Notes: a model not told the origin generated them from the sequence alone. A stretch of 64,000 nucleotides of DNA from Gemmobacter nectariphilus DSM 15620 (GCF_000429765.1 NZ_AUCM01000005.1:124001-188000); one strand, 5' to 3'; shown: positions 17,368-26,863, counted from the first letter of the stretch. Translations and numbers: made by a program.

Positions 17368-18723
17368 TCAGATCGCGCTGGAATGCCCAGCCTTGGACAG
17401 GTCATAGGCGTCGAACATCCGGGCAATGATGCGGGTCAGCGGCCGTCCCCGCTCGGGGATCGCCAGGCCGAAATCATCCAGTCGCACCATGTCGCCGAAA
17501 TGGTCGGCAGCCGCACGGAACATCGCCTCCAGCGCCGCCTCGCTGATCGCGAAACGGTCCAGCAGCTCGGCCCGGCTGACGCGGAAATCGCACATCAGCG
17601 CCTCGATGATCCGGGCGCGCAGCAGATCTTCCCCCGCGAAGGTATGGCCCTTGCGGGTGGCGAACTGCCCGTCGCGGATCGACCTGGTGTAATCGCCGGT
17701 CGCCGGGGCGTTCTGCGCATAGCCTTGCGGAAAGCGCGAGATCGACGAGGCACCAAGCCCCACCAGGGCCTGCGCCTGATCGTCGGTATAGCCCTGAAAG
17801 TTGCGCCGCAGCGTGCCATTGGCCAGCGCACGCGCCAGCCCGTCATCGGGCCGGGCAAAATGGTCGATGCCGACCTCGACATAGCCGTCCCACAAGAACA
17901 GCTCGCGCGCGACCTCGAACAGCTTCAGCCGCTCTTGCGGGGTCGGCATGGCGTCCGACGGGATCATCTGCTGGCGCCGGCTCATCCATGGCACATGGGC
18001 ATAGCCATAAAGCGCCACGCGGTCAGGCGACAGGCTTAGCAGTTTCTGCACCGAATCGGCGATCCGCTCGGGGTTTTGATGCGGCAGGCCGAACAGGATG
18101 TCGGCATTCAGGCTGTGCACCCCGCGGGCGCGAATCATGTCCACCGCAGCGCGGGTGATGTCATAGCTTTGCTCGCGCCCGATGGTCTGCTGGATCTCGG
18201 GGTCGAAATCCTGCACCCCGATCGAGGCCCGGTTCATCCCCGCCGCTGCCAGCGCATCCAGCCGCGTATCGTCAATCTCGTTCGGGTCGATCTCGACGGA
18301 AAACTCGCCGCCCTCGGCCATCGGCGTCACGGCAAAGACCGCCTCGGCCAATTCCGCGATCATGTCGGCATCCATCAGCGTGGGCGTGCCGCCCCCCCAA
18401 TGCAGGCGCGACAGGCGCACCCCCGGGGCCAGATGGCGGGCGAACAGCGCCAGTTCCGCCTTGAGCGTCTCGACATAGGCGCGAACCGGGGCATCGCTGG
18501 TCGTGCCCTGGGTGCGGCAGGCGCAGAACCAGCACAACCTCCGGCAGAACGGCACATGCAGATAAAGCGAGATTTCCGAACCCGCCGGGATCTTTTCGAT
18601 CCATTCGGCGAATTGCGCGGGGCCCGTCGTGGCATTGAAGTGCGGCGCCGTGGGATAACTGGTATACCGTGGCACCCGCGCGTCAAAAAGCCCGAGGCGC
18701 GTGAGTTGCGATTCCGTGTCCAT
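17368..18723 (-). CDS. hemN: Oxygen-independent coproporphyrinogen III oxidase
   Basis: A 451-residue radical-SAM enzyme that converts coproporphyrinogen III to protoporphyrinogen IX when oxygen is scarce, feeding heme (and, in phototrophs, bacteriochlorophyll). The SAM-cluster cysteines are C60, C64 and C67 in YLHVPFCRRLCWFC. The length and the following glycine-rich GGGTPT block fit HemN. The start at 18723 gives MDTESQLTRLGLFDARVPRY, a normal N-terminus. It is divergent from fnrL with a shared FNR box 34 bases upstream, which suggests anaerobic induction. Confidence 0.93.
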   Translation of the reverse strand: MDTESQLTRLGLFDARVPRYTSYPTAPHFNATTGPAQFAEWIEKIPAGSEISLYLHVPFCRRLCWFCACRTQGTTSDAPVRAYVETLKAELALFARHLAPGVRLSRLHWGGGTPTLMDADMIAELAEAVFAVTPMAEGGEFSVEIDPNEIDDTRLDALAAAGMNRASIGVQDFDPEIQQTIGREQSYDITRAAVDMIRARGVHSLNADILFGLPHQNPERIADSVQKLLSLSPDRVALYGYAHVPWMSRRQQMIPSDAMPTPQERLKLFEVARELFLWDGYVEVGIDHFARPDDGLARALANGTLRRNFQGYTDDQAQALVGLGASSISRFPQGYAQNAPATGDYTRSIRDGQFATRKGHTFAGEDLLRARIIEALMCDFRVSRAELLDRFAISEAALEAMFRAAADHFGDMVRLDDFGLAIPERGRPLTRIIARMFDAYDLSKAGHSSAI

Positions 18724-18757
18724 TCGTGTAGCCTAATTGGCATGTTGGGCAGCGGCC

Positions 18758-18771
18758 TTGACCTAGATCAA
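18758..18771. promoter_or_regulatory. FNR/FnrL box between hemN and fnrL
   Basis: TTGACCTAGATCAA differs by one base from the FNR consensus TTGAT-N4-ATCAA. Its centre (18764.5) lies 41.5 bases from the hemN start codon. It is also only 20 bases before the fnrL start. Activation of hemN and repression of fnrL are both geometrically possible. Confidence 0.85.
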
Positions 18772-18791
18772 CAGCGATGGACGGTAGGGCC

Positions 18792-19535
18792 ATGAAAGAC
18801 ACTCCCGGCACGTCTCACATATCTTGCGGTGATTGCCCGATCCGTCATCGCGCCGTTTGCGCCAGATGTGAAACCGACGAATTGGCGGCGCTGGAACGCA
18901 TCAAGTATTATCGCAGCTATGAGGCTGGGCAGACGCTGATCTGGTCCGGCGACCGCATGGATTTCGTGGCATCCGTTGTCACCGGCATCGCCTCGCTGAC
19001 CCAGACGCTGGAAGACGGGCGGCGCCAGATGGTCGGCCTGTTGCTGCCGTCGGATTTTGTCGGACGGCCAGGGCGGCCGAACGCCGCCTATGACGTGACG
19101 GCGACCACCGATCTGGTCATGTGCTGTTTCCGCAAGAAACCGTTCGAAGACCTGATGCTGCACACCCCGCACATTGCCCAGCGTCTGCTGGAAATGACCC
19201 TGGACGAGCTGGACGCCGCCCGCGAATGGATGCTGCTGCTGGGCCGCAAGACGGCGCGTGAAAAGATCGCAAGCCTGATGGCGATCATTGCCCGGCGCGA
19301 TGCCAGCCTGCGCGCGAGGAACGCCCCCGGCCCGCTGACCTTCGATCTGCCGCTGACGCGCGAGGCGATGGCGGATTATCTGGGGCTGACGCTGGAAACG
19401 GTCAGCCGCCAGATCTCGGCCTTGCGCAAGGACGGGGTGATCGTGCTGGACGGCAAGCGCCATGTGATCGTGCCCGACATGTATCGCCTGCTGCAAGAGG
19501 CGGGCGATGACAGCGACGGCGGCATGATCGGGTAA
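18792..19535 (+). CDS. fnrL: Anaerobic transcriptional regulator FnrL (Crp/Fnr family)
   Basis: A 247-residue oxygen-sensing regulator. Loss of its [4Fe-4S] cluster in air inactivates DNA binding. N-terminal cysteines C12, C15 and C23 (CGDCPIRHRAVC) plus C111 or C112 in LVMCCF provide the ligands. The recognition helix TLETVSRQISALRKDG carries the E-x-x-S-R pattern that reads TTGAT-N4-ATCAA. The start at 18792 was chosen over the ATG at 18777 because of a GGTAGGG upstream and the family length. Expected targets in this window are hemN, ccoNOQP, usp and ccoGHIS, all with matching boxes. Confidence 0.94.
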   Translation: MKDTPGTSHISCGDCPIRHRAVCARCETDELAALERIKYYRSYEAGQTLIWSGDRMDFVASVVTGIASLTQTLEDGRRQMVGLLLPSDFVGRPGRPNAAYDVTATTDLVMCCFRKKPFEDLMLHTPHIAQRLLEMTLDELDAAREWMLLLGRKTAREKIASLMAIIARRDASLRARNAPGPLTFDLPLTREAMADYLGLTLETVSRQISALRKDGVIVLDGKRHVIVPDMYRLLQEAGDDSDGGMIG

Positions 19536-19574
19536 CGCCCCCGTCCGGCGCGGTGCGGGTTGGCGGTGTCGGAC

Positions 19575-19624
19575 GGGGGGCCGTCTGCCCCCCGCCCCCC
19601 GAGGATACTTGCATCAAGGCGAAA
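19575..19624 (+). repeat. 3' composite element, copy 4 (hairpin plus tail)
   Basis: GGGGGGC (19575-19581) pairs with GCCCCCC (19587-19593), then the tail CCCCCCGAGGATACTTGC continues into ATCAAGGCGAA. It starts 40 bases after the fnrL stop and keeps the fnrL orientation. The hairpin may terminate fnrL. Confidence 0.6.
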
Positions 19625-19738
19625 CGGGGCGCCGCGGGACGTCATGAGACGCCGGGGGCTGGAGCGCTGCAGGCGGGAATGGCGCGCGGCCGGAAATATC
19701 CCGTTCACAACCGCCGCGCCGTGTCGTAAGGCGGGAAT

Positions 19739-20551
19739 ATGCGGATACTCTTTCTTGGCGATGTGATGGGTCGCGCCGGTCGCGCGGCGGTGCAGGCACG
19801 GCTCAAGGGCCTGCGCGACGACTGGGCGCTGGATTTCGTGGTGGTCAATGGCGAAAACGCCTCGAGCGGGGCCGGCCTGACCGCCGCCCATGCCAAGGCG
19901 TTGCTGGAGGCGGGGGCCGATTGCCTGACGCTGGGCGATCATGCCTTCGATCAGAAGGACATGATGTCCTTCATCGAGCAAGAGCCCCGCATCATCCGAC
20001 CGCTGAACTATGCCAAGCTGGCCCCCGGCAAGGGCGCGCGCCTGTTCACCGATGCGCGCGGGCGCAAGGTGCTGGTCACGCAGGTGCTGGGCCAGGTGTT
20101 CATGAAGCGGCCCTTTGACGACCCGTTTTCGGCCATCCAGCCGGTTTTGCAATCGCACCCGCTGGGCGGCATGGCGCAGGCGATCCTGGTTGACATGCAC
20201 TGCGAGGCGACAAGCGAGAAGATGGCCATGGGCCATTGGTGCGACGGGCGGGCCAGCCTTGTGGTCGGCACTCATACCCATGTGCCGACCGCCGATACGA
20301 TGATCCTGCCCGGCGGCACCGGCTATCAGACCGATGCGGGCATGTGCGGCGATTACAACTCGGTCATCGGGATGCAGAAGGAAGAGCCGATGCGCCGCTT
20401 CATCACCCAGATGCCGGGCGGCCGGTTCGAACCTGCGGGTGGCGAGGCCACATTGTCGGGCGTCTTTGTCGAAACCGATGACCGCACCGGCCGGGCCACG
20501 CGCATCCGCATGGTGCGCATCGGCGGCCGGCTGGAAGCTGCGGCCCCCTGA
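19739..20551 (+). CDS. YmdB-family metallophosphoesterase (TIGR00282)
   Basis: A 270-residue protein with the metal-binding motifs of YmdB-type phosphodiesterases: FLGDVMGRAGR at the N-terminus, VNGENASSGAGL, GDHAFD, and the late histidines in VVGTHTHVPTAD. In Bacillus, YmdB hydrolyses 2',3'-cyclic nucleotides and affects gene expression; the role in alphaproteobacteria is not established. The gene stands alone, 203 bases after fnrL, before an SLC13 permease. A weak CCGGC/GCCGG hairpin follows the stop. Confidence 0.85.
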   Translation: MRILFLGDVMGRAGRAAVQARLKGLRDDWALDFVVVNGENASSGAGLTAAHAKALLEAGADCLTLGDHAFDQKDMMSFIEQEPRIIRPLNYAKLAPGKGARLFTDARGRKVLVTQVLGQVFMKRPFDDPFSAIQPVLQSHPLGGMAQAILVDMHCEATSEKMAMGHWCDGRASLVVGTHTHVPTADTMILPGGTGYQTDAGMCGDYNSVIGMQKEEPMRRFITQMPGGRFEPAGGEATLSGVFVETDDRTGRATRIRMVRIGGRLEAAAP

Positions 20552-20658
20552 CCGGCCCGCGCCGGGTTTGCCAAGGCGCTTGCACTGACCAAACGCCCCC
20601 TTGCAGGGCGGCTGACCGCCTGCGGCAGTCATGCCGCGATGCGGCGCTTGTTTTGCCC

Positions 20659-20687
20659 ATAATCTCTGCTAGAAAGGTCGAGATTAT
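20659..20687 (+). promoter_or_regulatory. Inverted repeat upstream of the SLC13 permease gene
   Basis: ATAATCTC (20659-20666) and GAGATTAT (20680-20687) are perfect 8-base arms separated by 13 bases, ending 15 bases before the ATG. The left arm contains a -10-like CATAAT, so the arms could be an operator or a leader hairpin. Confidence 0.4.
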
Positions 20688-20702
20688 TCCCCAAAGGCTA
20701 CC

Positions 20703-22481
20703 ATGTTTGGCATAGAATTCCCGCAGACAGTCCAGGGGCTCCTGGCCATCGGCATCGTGTTGACGATGCTGGTCATGTTCATCCGCGAAACCTATCCGGT
20801 CGAGGTTGTCGCCATCGGCGGCGCCGTGGCCATGCTGGTGCTGGGCATCCTGCCGCAGGCCGAGGGGCTGAAGGTCTTTGCCAACCAGGCGCCCTGGACC
20901 ATCGCGGCGCTGTTCATCGTGGTGGGCGCGCTGGTACGGACCGGCGGGCTGGACTGGGTGTCGCGCCAGGCCTCGGCGCATGTCGAGCGGCGCCCGGTGC
21001 GCACCGTCGTGCTGCTGGCGCTGGTGGTTCTGGCGATGTCTGCCTTTGTCAACAATACGCCAGTCGTCGTCGTGATGATTCCGATCTTCATGCAGCTGGC
21101 GAAAAAGCTGTCGCTCTCGCCCTCCAAGGTGATGATCCCGCTCAGCTACCTGACCATCCTGGGCGGCACGGTCACGCTGCTGGGCACCTCGACCAACCTG
21201 CTGGTCGATGGTGTGGCGCGTCATGCGGGGCTGCCGGGCTTCAGCCTGTTCGAGATCACGCCGCTTGGCCTGATCGTCGCGGCCTGGGGGCTTGGCTACA
21301 TCGCACTGTTCGCGCGCCGGCTGCTGCCCGACCGTGACAGCATGGCGGCGCTGCTGTCCGACAAGTCCAAGATGAAGTTCTTCACCGAAGTCGCCCTGCC
21401 CGAAGGGTCCACCCTGATCGGCAAGCGCCTGGACGAGGTGGACATCTTCAAGCGCGATACCGCGCGGGTGATCGACGTGCTGCGCGGCGATGCCTCGTTG
21501 CGGCGCGATCTGTCGGGCGTGGTGCTGGCCGAAGGCGACCGCGTGGTCCTGCGCACGCCAATGTCCGAGGTGCTGGGCCTGCAACAGAACAAGGACCTCA
21601 AGCTGGTCGACAAGCTGTCCTCGGTGCAGACCACCACGGTCGAGGTGCTGATCACCCCCGGCTGCCACATGATCGGGCGCTCGCTGGGGTCGCTGCGGTT
21701 GCGGCGGCGCTATGGCGTCTATCCGCTGGCCGTGCACCGGCGGAACCAGAACATCGGTCGCCAGATTGACGATCTGGTCGTGCAGGTGGGCGACACGCTG
21801 CTTCTGGAAGGCGCGCAGTCCGACATTCAGCGTCTGGCCGCCGAGATGAACATGGTCGATATCTCGCAGCCCTCGGAACGCGCCTATCGCCGTGGCCATG
21901 CGCCCATCGTGCTGGCGACGCTGGCGGCCATCGTGCTGCTGTCGGCCCTTGAGGTCGCGCCCATCATGGTGCTGTCGATCATCGGCGTGGCGGTGGTGCT
22001 GCTGACCCGCTGCATCGACGCGGACGAGGCCTTTGAATTCATCGAGGGGCGCCTGCTGGCGCTGATCTTCGGGATGCTGGCGGTTGGCGCGGGGCTGGAA
22101 CAATCGGGCGCCGTGCGCATGATCGTCGAGGCGCTGGCCCCCTGGCTGGCCGACCTGCCGGCGCCCTTGCTGGTGCTGGCGGTCTATGTGCTGGCCTCGA
22201 CCCTGACCGAGGTGGTGTCGAACAACGCCGTTGCGCTGATCGTGGCGCCCATCGCCATCGGCCTGTCGAAAACGCTGGGCATCGACCCGCGGCCCTTGCT
22301 GGTGACGGTGATGTTCGCCTCGTCCGCCGCCTTCTCGACGCCGATCGGCTATCAGACCAATACCTTGGTGTATGGCCCTGGCGGCTACAAGTTCACCGAC
22401 TACCTGCGCATCGGCCTGCCGCTGAACATTTCGCTGGCTATTGTGGTATCTTTGACCGTCCCGCTGCTCTGGCCCTTCTAG
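20703..22481 (+). CDS. SLC13-family permease with TrkA-C (RCK_C) domains
   Basis: A 592-residue inner-membrane transporter. Membrane-embedded halves flank a cytoplasmic insert of two TrkA-C domains (about residues 210-390, each beginning like EVALPEGSTLIGKRLDEVD and EVLITPGCHMIGRSLGSLR). Anion-transporter signatures are FVNNTPVVVVMIPIF with GTSTNLLVDG in the first half and EVVSNNAVALIVAPIA with YQTNTLVYGPGGY in the second. Relatives carry sulfate or other anions with sodium; this substrate is not known. Two SNT/NNT motifs at matched positions support an intact dimer-fold transporter. The following yebC gene has its own ribosome site 72 bases on. Confidence 0.85.
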   Translation: MFGIEFPQTVQGLLAIGIVLTMLVMFIRETYPVEVVAIGGAVAMLVLGILPQAEGLKVFANQAPWTIAALFIVVGALVRTGGLDWVSRQASAHVERRPVRTVVLLALVVLAMSAFVNNTPVVVVMIPIFMQLAKKLSLSPSKVMIPLSYLTILGGTVTLLGTSTNLLVDGVARHAGLPGFSLFEITPLGLIVAAWGLGYIALFARRLLPDRDSMAALLSDKSKMKFFTEVALPEGSTLIGKRLDEVDIFKRDTARVIDVLRGDASLRRDLSGVVLAEGDRVVLRTPMSEVLGLQQNKDLKLVDKLSSVQTTTVEVLITPGCHMIGRSLGSLRLRRRYGVYPLAVHRRNQNIGRQIDDLVVQVGDTLLLEGAQSDIQRLAAEMNMVDISQPSERAYRRGHAPIVLATLAAIVLLSALEVAPIMVLSIIGVAVVLLTRCIDADEAFEFIEGRLLALIFGMLAVGAGLEQSGAVRMIVEALAPWLADLPAPLLVLAVYVLASTLTEVVSNNAVALIVAPIAIGLSKTLGIDPRPLLVTVMFASSAAFSTPIGYQTNTLVYGPGGYKFTDYLRIGLPLNISLAIVVSLTVPLLWPF

Positions 22482-22553
22482 GCCGGGGTTGCGGGCGACC
22501 TGCCCGCTGGATTATACGGACGCATTCACAGATCGTGCTTCCGGGGGAAGGTC

Positions 22554-23294
22554 ATGGCAGGCCATTCGAAATGGGCGAACATCCAGCACCGCAAGGGCAA
22601 GCAGGATGCGATCCGCTCGAAAATGTTCTCGAAGCTGGCGAAGGAGATCACCGTCGCCGCCAAGATGGGCGATCCTGACCCCGACAAGAACCCGCGCCTG
22701 CGTCTGGCGGTCAAGGCGGCGAAGGCCGTCTCGATGCCCAAGGACGTGATCGACCGCGCGATCAAGAAATCGCAGATGGGCGATGCCTCGGATTATACCG
22801 AAATCCGGTATGAAGGGTATGGCGTGGGCGGCATTGCCGTGATCGTCGAGGCGATGACCGACAACCTGAACCGCACCGCCTCGAACGTGCGCAGCTATTT
22901 CACCAAATGCGGCGGCAACCTTGGCCAGACCGGCTCGGTGGCGCACAGCTTTGATCGGGTGGGGGAAATCACCTATCCGGCCTCGGTGGGCGATGCCGAC
23001 ACGGTGATGATGGCCGCGCTGGAAGCGGGCGCCGAGGATGTGGAGTCCGACGAGGATGGCCACTTCATCTATTGCCAGGTCGAGGATCTGTCGTCCGTCT
23101 CCGACGCGCTGGAAGCGGCGCTTGGCGAATCGACCGAATCCAAGCTGATCTGGCGTCCGCAAAGCCGCACCGAGGTGGATCTGGACACCGCGCAAAAGCT
23201 GATGCGCCTGGTCGAGATGCTGGAAGAGGATGACGACGTGCAGACCGTCACCCACAATTTCGACGTGCCCGAAGACGTCGCGGCTCAGCTCTGA
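22554..23294 (+). CDS. yebC: YebC/PmpR-family protein
   Basis: A 246-residue cytoplasmic protein with the invariant start [18 protein letters not shown] and the block [19 protein letters not shown]. Members were described as transcriptional regulators and, in recent work on some bacteria, as translation factors that relieve stalling at proline-rich stretches. The sequence does not decide between these. It is not next to the ruvCAB genes with which yebC is often linked. A strong hairpin follows. Confidence 0.93.
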   Translation: MAGHSKWANIQHRKGKQDAIRSKMFSKLAKEITVAAKMGDPDPDKNPRLRLAVKAAKAVSMPKDVIDRAIKKSQMGDASDYTEIRYEGYGVGGIAVIVEAMTDNLNRTASNVRSYFTKCGGNLGQTGSVAHSFDRVGEITYPASVGDADTVMMAALEAGAEDVESDEDGHFIYCQVEDLSSVSDALEAALGESTESKLIWRPQSRTEVDLDTAQKLMRLVEMLEEDDDVQTVTHNFDVPEDVAAQL

Positions 23295-23318
23295 GCCGCG
23301 ATCATCATCGAACGGTTC

Positions 23319-23345
23319 AAGGGCGCCCCAGTGGCGCCCTTCTCG
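23319..23345 (+). terminator. Terminator after yebC
   Basis: AAGGGCGCC (23319-23327) pairs with GGCGCCCTT (23333-23341), loop of 5, followed by a T-rich stretch. Confidence 0.8.
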
Positions 23346-23361
23346 TTTGCCCCGATCCATG

Positions 23362-23390
23362 AAAAAGACCCGGCACCAAAGGTGCCGGGC
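23362..23390 (-). terminator. Terminator of the ccoNOQP operon
   Basis: On the minus strand CCCGGCACC and GGTGCCGGG arms (23369-23377, 23381-23389) enclose a 3-base loop, followed by a TCTTTTT run. It lies about 28 bases beyond the ccoP stop. Confidence 0.85.
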
Positions 23391-23417
23391 CAGTCCGGGA
23401 CGCTTGGGCGGGGCGGT

Positions 23418-24290
23418 TTATTCGCCGCCGCCAAGCCCGTGCACATAGACGGACACCGCGCGGATGTCGGCTTCCGACAGGCGGGTGTTCCAGTTCGGCA
23501 TCACGCCGAACCGTGCGAACTTCACCGTATGGGTCAGCGAAGCCACGTCGCCGCCATAGAGCCAGATCGCATCGGTCAGGTTCGGCGCACCTTGCGCGCG
23601 GTCGCCCTTGCCATCGACGCCATGGCACGAGGTGCAGTTGTCGGCAAACAGCGTCGCACCAGCGGTCGCCGCAGCGGCATCGTGATCCTGGCCCGAGATC
23701 TGGCGGACGTATTGCACGACCTGACCGATTTCCTCGGCGGTGATCATCTCGCCGAATGCCGGCATCTGGCTATAGCGCGCCTCGTCATCGGTGGTGTTGC
23801 GGATGCCGTGGGTCACCGTGGTGTGGATCGCCTCGATATCGCCGCCCCACAGCCAGTCGTCGTCCAGAAGGTTCGGGTAGCCCAGCGATTGCACGCCGGC
23901 CGCGCCGGCGCCGTGGCACTGGGCGCACCAGGTCTTGAACACCGCCGCCCCGGCCTGGTTGGCAAATTGCACCAGTTCAGGGTTCGAGGTGATCTCGGTC
24001 AGCTCGGTTTCGACCAGCTTGGCGCGGATCGGGCCGTTCAGACCGGCAAAGCGATCAACCTCGGCGTTCAGCGCCTCGATCCGGTTATAGCCCAGCACGC
24101 CTTGTGTGGCACGGGTGATCATGGGCCAGGCCGGATAGGCGATGGAATAGACCAGCGCCCAGGCGATACAGGCGTAGAAGGTCCACAGCCACCAGCGCGG
24201 CATCGGGTTGTCGAATTCCTCGATCCCGTCCCAGCTGTGGCCGGTGGTTGGAACTTCCCCCGGTTTATGGTCAGTCTTCTTGGCGCTCAT
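23418..24290 (-). CDS. ccoP: Cytochrome cbb3 oxidase subunit III, diheme cytochrome c
   Basis: A 290-residue membrane-anchored periplasmic diheme cytochrome c that passes electrons from the bc1 complex to the oxidase. An N-terminal anchor (WLWTFYACIAWALVYSIAY, near residues 35-55) precedes two CXXCH heme sites, CAQCH (near 119) and CTSCH (near 218), with methionine ligands likely in YSQMPAFGE and FGVMPNW. The ATG at 24290 was preferred to the GTG at 24299 because GGAGG is placed correctly for it. It is last in ccoNOQP and only 5 bases after the ccoQ stop. Confidence 0.95.
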   Translation of the reverse strand: MSAKKTDHKPGEVPTTGHSWDGIEEFDNPMPRWWLWTFYACIAWALVYSIAYPAWPMITRATQGVLGYNRIEALNAEVDRFAGLNGPIRAKLVETELTEITSNPELVQFANQAGAAVFKTWCAQCHGAGAAGVQSLGYPNLLDDDWLWGGDIEAIHTTVTHGIRNTTDDEARYSQMPAFGEMITAEEIGQVVQYVRQISGQDHDAAAATAGATLFADNCTSCHGVDGKGDRAQGAPNLTDAIWLYGGDVASLTHTVKFARFGVMPNWNTRLSEADIRAVSVYVHGLGGGE

Positions 24291-24295
24291 GTCCC

Positions 24296-24502
24296 TCACG
24301 CCTCCTTGTTTGCCGGGGCTCCGGCGCCTGCAGGCGCCGGGCGATCATCGTTGCGAAAGATCGAGTTGGCCGCCTCGCGGTGCACCTTGTTCGCGCCCGG
24401 ACGGATGGCCCACACAAAGACCCCGATCAGGAACAGCACCATGAACAGCAGATGCCAGCTGTCCGCGAAGTTGCGCAGAAAGGCATAGGTTTCCGATCCC
24501 AT
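24296..24502 (-). CDS. ccoQ: Cytochrome cbb3 oxidase subunit IV (CcoQ)
   Basis: A 68-residue single-helix membrane protein (about residues 15-34, WHLLFMVLFLIGVFVWAIRP) with a basic then alanine/proline-rich tail. CcoQ stabilises the cbb3 complex in Rhodobacter relatives. Identification rests on position between ccoO and ccoP and on the typical WHLLFMVLFLIGVF helix ending in RPG. It lies 10 bases after the ccoO stop. Confidence 0.9.
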   Translation of the reverse strand: MGSETYAFLRNFADSWHLLFMVLFLIGVFVWAIRPGANKVHREAANSIFRNDDRPAPAGAGAPANKEA

Positions 24503-24512
24503 GATACCCCCC

Positions 24513-25241
24513 TTAGCGCAGCGGGTCAGGCTGGAAGGTCGAGAAGTCGACCATCGTGCCCAGCACCTGGATATAGGCGATCAGCGCGTCGGCCTCGGTC
24601 ACGCCCGGCTGGCCATCGAAGTTGCGCACGTTCACCTTGTCGCCATAGCGCGCGAACAGCCCTTCGGTATCGGCATCGGGGTCAGCCTGCGCGGCGAAGT
24701 CAGCCTGCGCTGCCTCGATCATCTCGCTGGTATAGGGCACGCCGAACACCGCATTCGTCTTCAGCGTATCCGCGATATGGGCGCCATCGATCGGCGTGCG
24801 GAACAGGAAGGCGTATTTCGGCATCACCGATTCCGGCACGACCGACTGCGGGTTGTGGAAGTGGTCGCGGTGCCATTCGTCGGAATAGCGGCCACCCACA
24901 CGCGCCAGATCCGGGCCCGTGCGCTTGGACCCCCACTGGAACGGACGGTCATACATCGACTCGGCCGCCAGCGAGTAATGGCCATAGCGTTCGACCTCGT
25001 CCCGCATGGGGCGGATCATCTGGCTGTGGCACACATAGCAGCCTTCGCGGACATAGATGTCCTTGCCGGCCATTTCCAAGGGCGTGTAGGGGCGCACCCC
25101 TTCCACCTTCTCGATGGTGTTCTCGATGTAGAACAGCGGGACGATCTGGACCAGACCGCCGATGGTGACAACCAGGAAACTCAGCACCAGCAGAAGCGTG
25201 GCGTGCGTCTCGATGGCCTTGTGTTTGTCAAGGAAAGCCAT
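24513..25241 (-). CDS. ccoO: Cytochrome cbb3 oxidase subunit II, monoheme cytochrome c
   Basis: A 242-residue periplasmic monoheme cytochrome c held by an N-terminal helix (residues about 14-36). The heme site CYVCH is at residues 68-72 in [13 protein letters not shown], the strongly conserved CcoO signature. It accepts electrons from CcoP and passes them to the CcoN heme-copper centre. The ribosome site overlaps the 14-base gap after ccoN. Confidence 0.95.
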   Translation of the reverse strand: MAFLDKHKAIETHATLLLVLSFLVVTIGGLVQIVPLFYIENTIEKVEGVRPYTPLEMAGKDIYVREGCYVCHSQMIRPMRDEVERYGHYSLAAESMYDRPFQWGSKRTGPDLARVGGRYSDEWHRDHFHNPQSVVPESVMPKYAFLFRTPIDGAHIADTLKTNAVFGVPYTSEMIEAAQADFAAQADPDADTEGLFARYGDKVNVRNFDGQPGVTEADALIAYIQVLGTMVDFSTFQPDPLR

Positions 25242-25255
25242 TGCTCACACTCCGA

Positions 25256-26863
25256 TCATTCTGCGGGGACGAAGTCGTTCGCGTTCACCGGCGATTTGGC
25301 CGGCTGGGCACGAACGGTCATCCAGAGGTTGTAGCACATGATGATGGCGCCGGTCAGGAACATCACGCCGCCCAGCATCCGCACGACATACATCGGGAAC
25401 TTGGCGCTGACGGTGTCGGCAAACGCGTTCACGAGGAACCCGTTGGCATCGACTTCGCGCCACATCAGCCCTTCCATGATGCCCGTGACCCACATCGACG
25501 ATGCGTAAAGCACGATCCCGATGGTGGCGAGCCAGAAGTGCCAGGACACCAGCGACAGCGAATACAGCCGCTCGCGGTTCCACAGCTTCGGCACCAGGAA
25601 GTAAAGCGCGCCGAAGGTGATCATGCCGTTCCAGCCAAGCGCGCCGGAATGGACGTGACCGATGGTCCAGTCGGTATAGTGCGACAGCGAGTTGACCGCC
25701 TTGATCGACATCATCGGGCCTTCAAAGGTCGACATGCCGTAAAAGCCCACCGCGATCACCATCATGCGGATCACCGGGTCGGTGCGCAGCTTGTCCCAGG
25801 CGCCCGACAGCGTCATCAGGCCATTGATCATGCCGCCCCAGCTGGGCATCCACAGCATGATCGAGAAGATCATCCCAAGGGTCGAGGCCCATTCCGGCAG
25901 CGCGGTATAGTGCAGATGGTGCGGACCGGCCCAGATATACAGGAAGATCAGCGCCCAGAAGTGGATGATCGACAGCTTGTAGCTGAAGACCGGACGTTCG
26001 GCCTGCTTGGGAATGAAGTAGTACATCATGCCCAGGAAGCCCGCGGTCAGGAAGAAGCCCACGGCGTTGTGGCCATACCACCACTGGATCATGGCGTCCT
26101 GCACACCGGCATAGGCCTGCACCGAGGCCGAGCCGAAGATCGACACCGGCAGCGCCGCGTTGTTCACGACGTGCAGCATGGCGATGGTGACGATGAACGA
26201 CAGATAGAACCAGTTCGCAACGTAGATGTGCGGCTCCTTGCGCTTCCACAGCGTGCCAAGGAAGGCCAGCAGGAACGCCACCCAGACCACGGTGATCAGG
26301 ATGTCGACGTGCCAGGGCATCTCGGCGTATTCCTTGCTCTGCGAGCCGCCAAAGACATAGCTGGTCGCCGCCAGGACGATGATCAGCTGCCAGCCCCAGA
26401 ACACGAACCAGCCAAGCCCGCCACCCCACAGCCGCGCGGCCGTGGTGCGCTGGACGACGTAGAAGGCCGTCGCGATCAGCGCGTTGCCACCAAAGGCGAA
26501 GATCACCGCCGAGGTGTGCAGCGGCCGCAGGCGCCCGAAGTTCAGGTAGGGCTGCGCCCAGTCGAAGTTCAGCGACGGGAACGCAAGCTGCGCCGCCACC
26601 CAGACCCCGACCAGAAAGCCCACCACACCCCAGAACGCGGTCGCGATGACCCCGGCGCGCACCACGCCGTCAAAATATTCGTTCTGCGAAATGGCCGGCT
26701 TTGCCTCGCCGATGCCCCGCACGGTCCAGATGAACGTGGCGGCTGCAGCGAGCATTACGACCAGTGCGTTGACCAGATAGGCCTCGTCGCGCGCATAGTT
26801 GGCTGCGATCGCGGCAAGCACCGCGATCACGCCAAGCGCGACCAGTTTTATGTAATCCCACAT
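25256..26863 (-). CDS. ccoN: Cytochrome cbb3 oxidase catalytic subunit I
   Basis: A 535-residue heme-copper oxidase subunit with about 12 to 14 helices that reduces oxygen at high affinity. Ligand regions are [17 protein letters not shown] (heme b), [18 protein letters not shown] (CuB and cross-linked tyrosine), [13 protein letters not shown] and [11 protein letters not shown]. The start at 26863 ([12 protein letters not shown]) has an AAGGGA ribosome site; the frame continues upstream to 26971 but runs into the FNR box and is not conserved. First gene of ccoNOQP. The proximal FNR box, centred about 100 bases upstream, predicts microaerobic induction. Confidence 0.96.
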   Translation of the reverse strand: MWDYIKLVALGVIAVLAAIAANYARDEAYLVNALVVMLAAAATFIWTVRGIGEAKPAISQNEYFDGVVRAGVIATAFWGVVGFLVGVWVAAQLAFPSLNFDWAQPYLNFGRLRPLHTSAVIFAFGGNALIATAFYVVQRTTAARLWGGGLGWFVFWGWQLIIVLAATSYVFGGSQSKEYAEMPWHVDILITVVWVAFLLAFLGTLWKRKEPHIYVANWFYLSFIVTIAMLHVVNNAALPVSIFGSASVQAYAGVQDAMIQWWYGHNAVGFFLTAGFLGMMYYFIPKQAERPVFSYKLSIIHFWALIFLYIWAGPHHLHYTALPEWASTLGMIFSIMLWMPSWGGMINGLMTLSGAWDKLRTDPVIRMMVIAVGFYGMSTFEGPMMSIKAVNSLSHYTDWTIGHVHSGALGWNGMITFGALYFLVPKLWNRERLYSLSLVSWHFWLATIGIVLYASSMWVTGIMEGLMWREVDANGFLVNAFADTVSAKFPMYVVRMLGGVMFLTGAIIMCYNLWMTVRAQPAKSPVNANDFVPAE

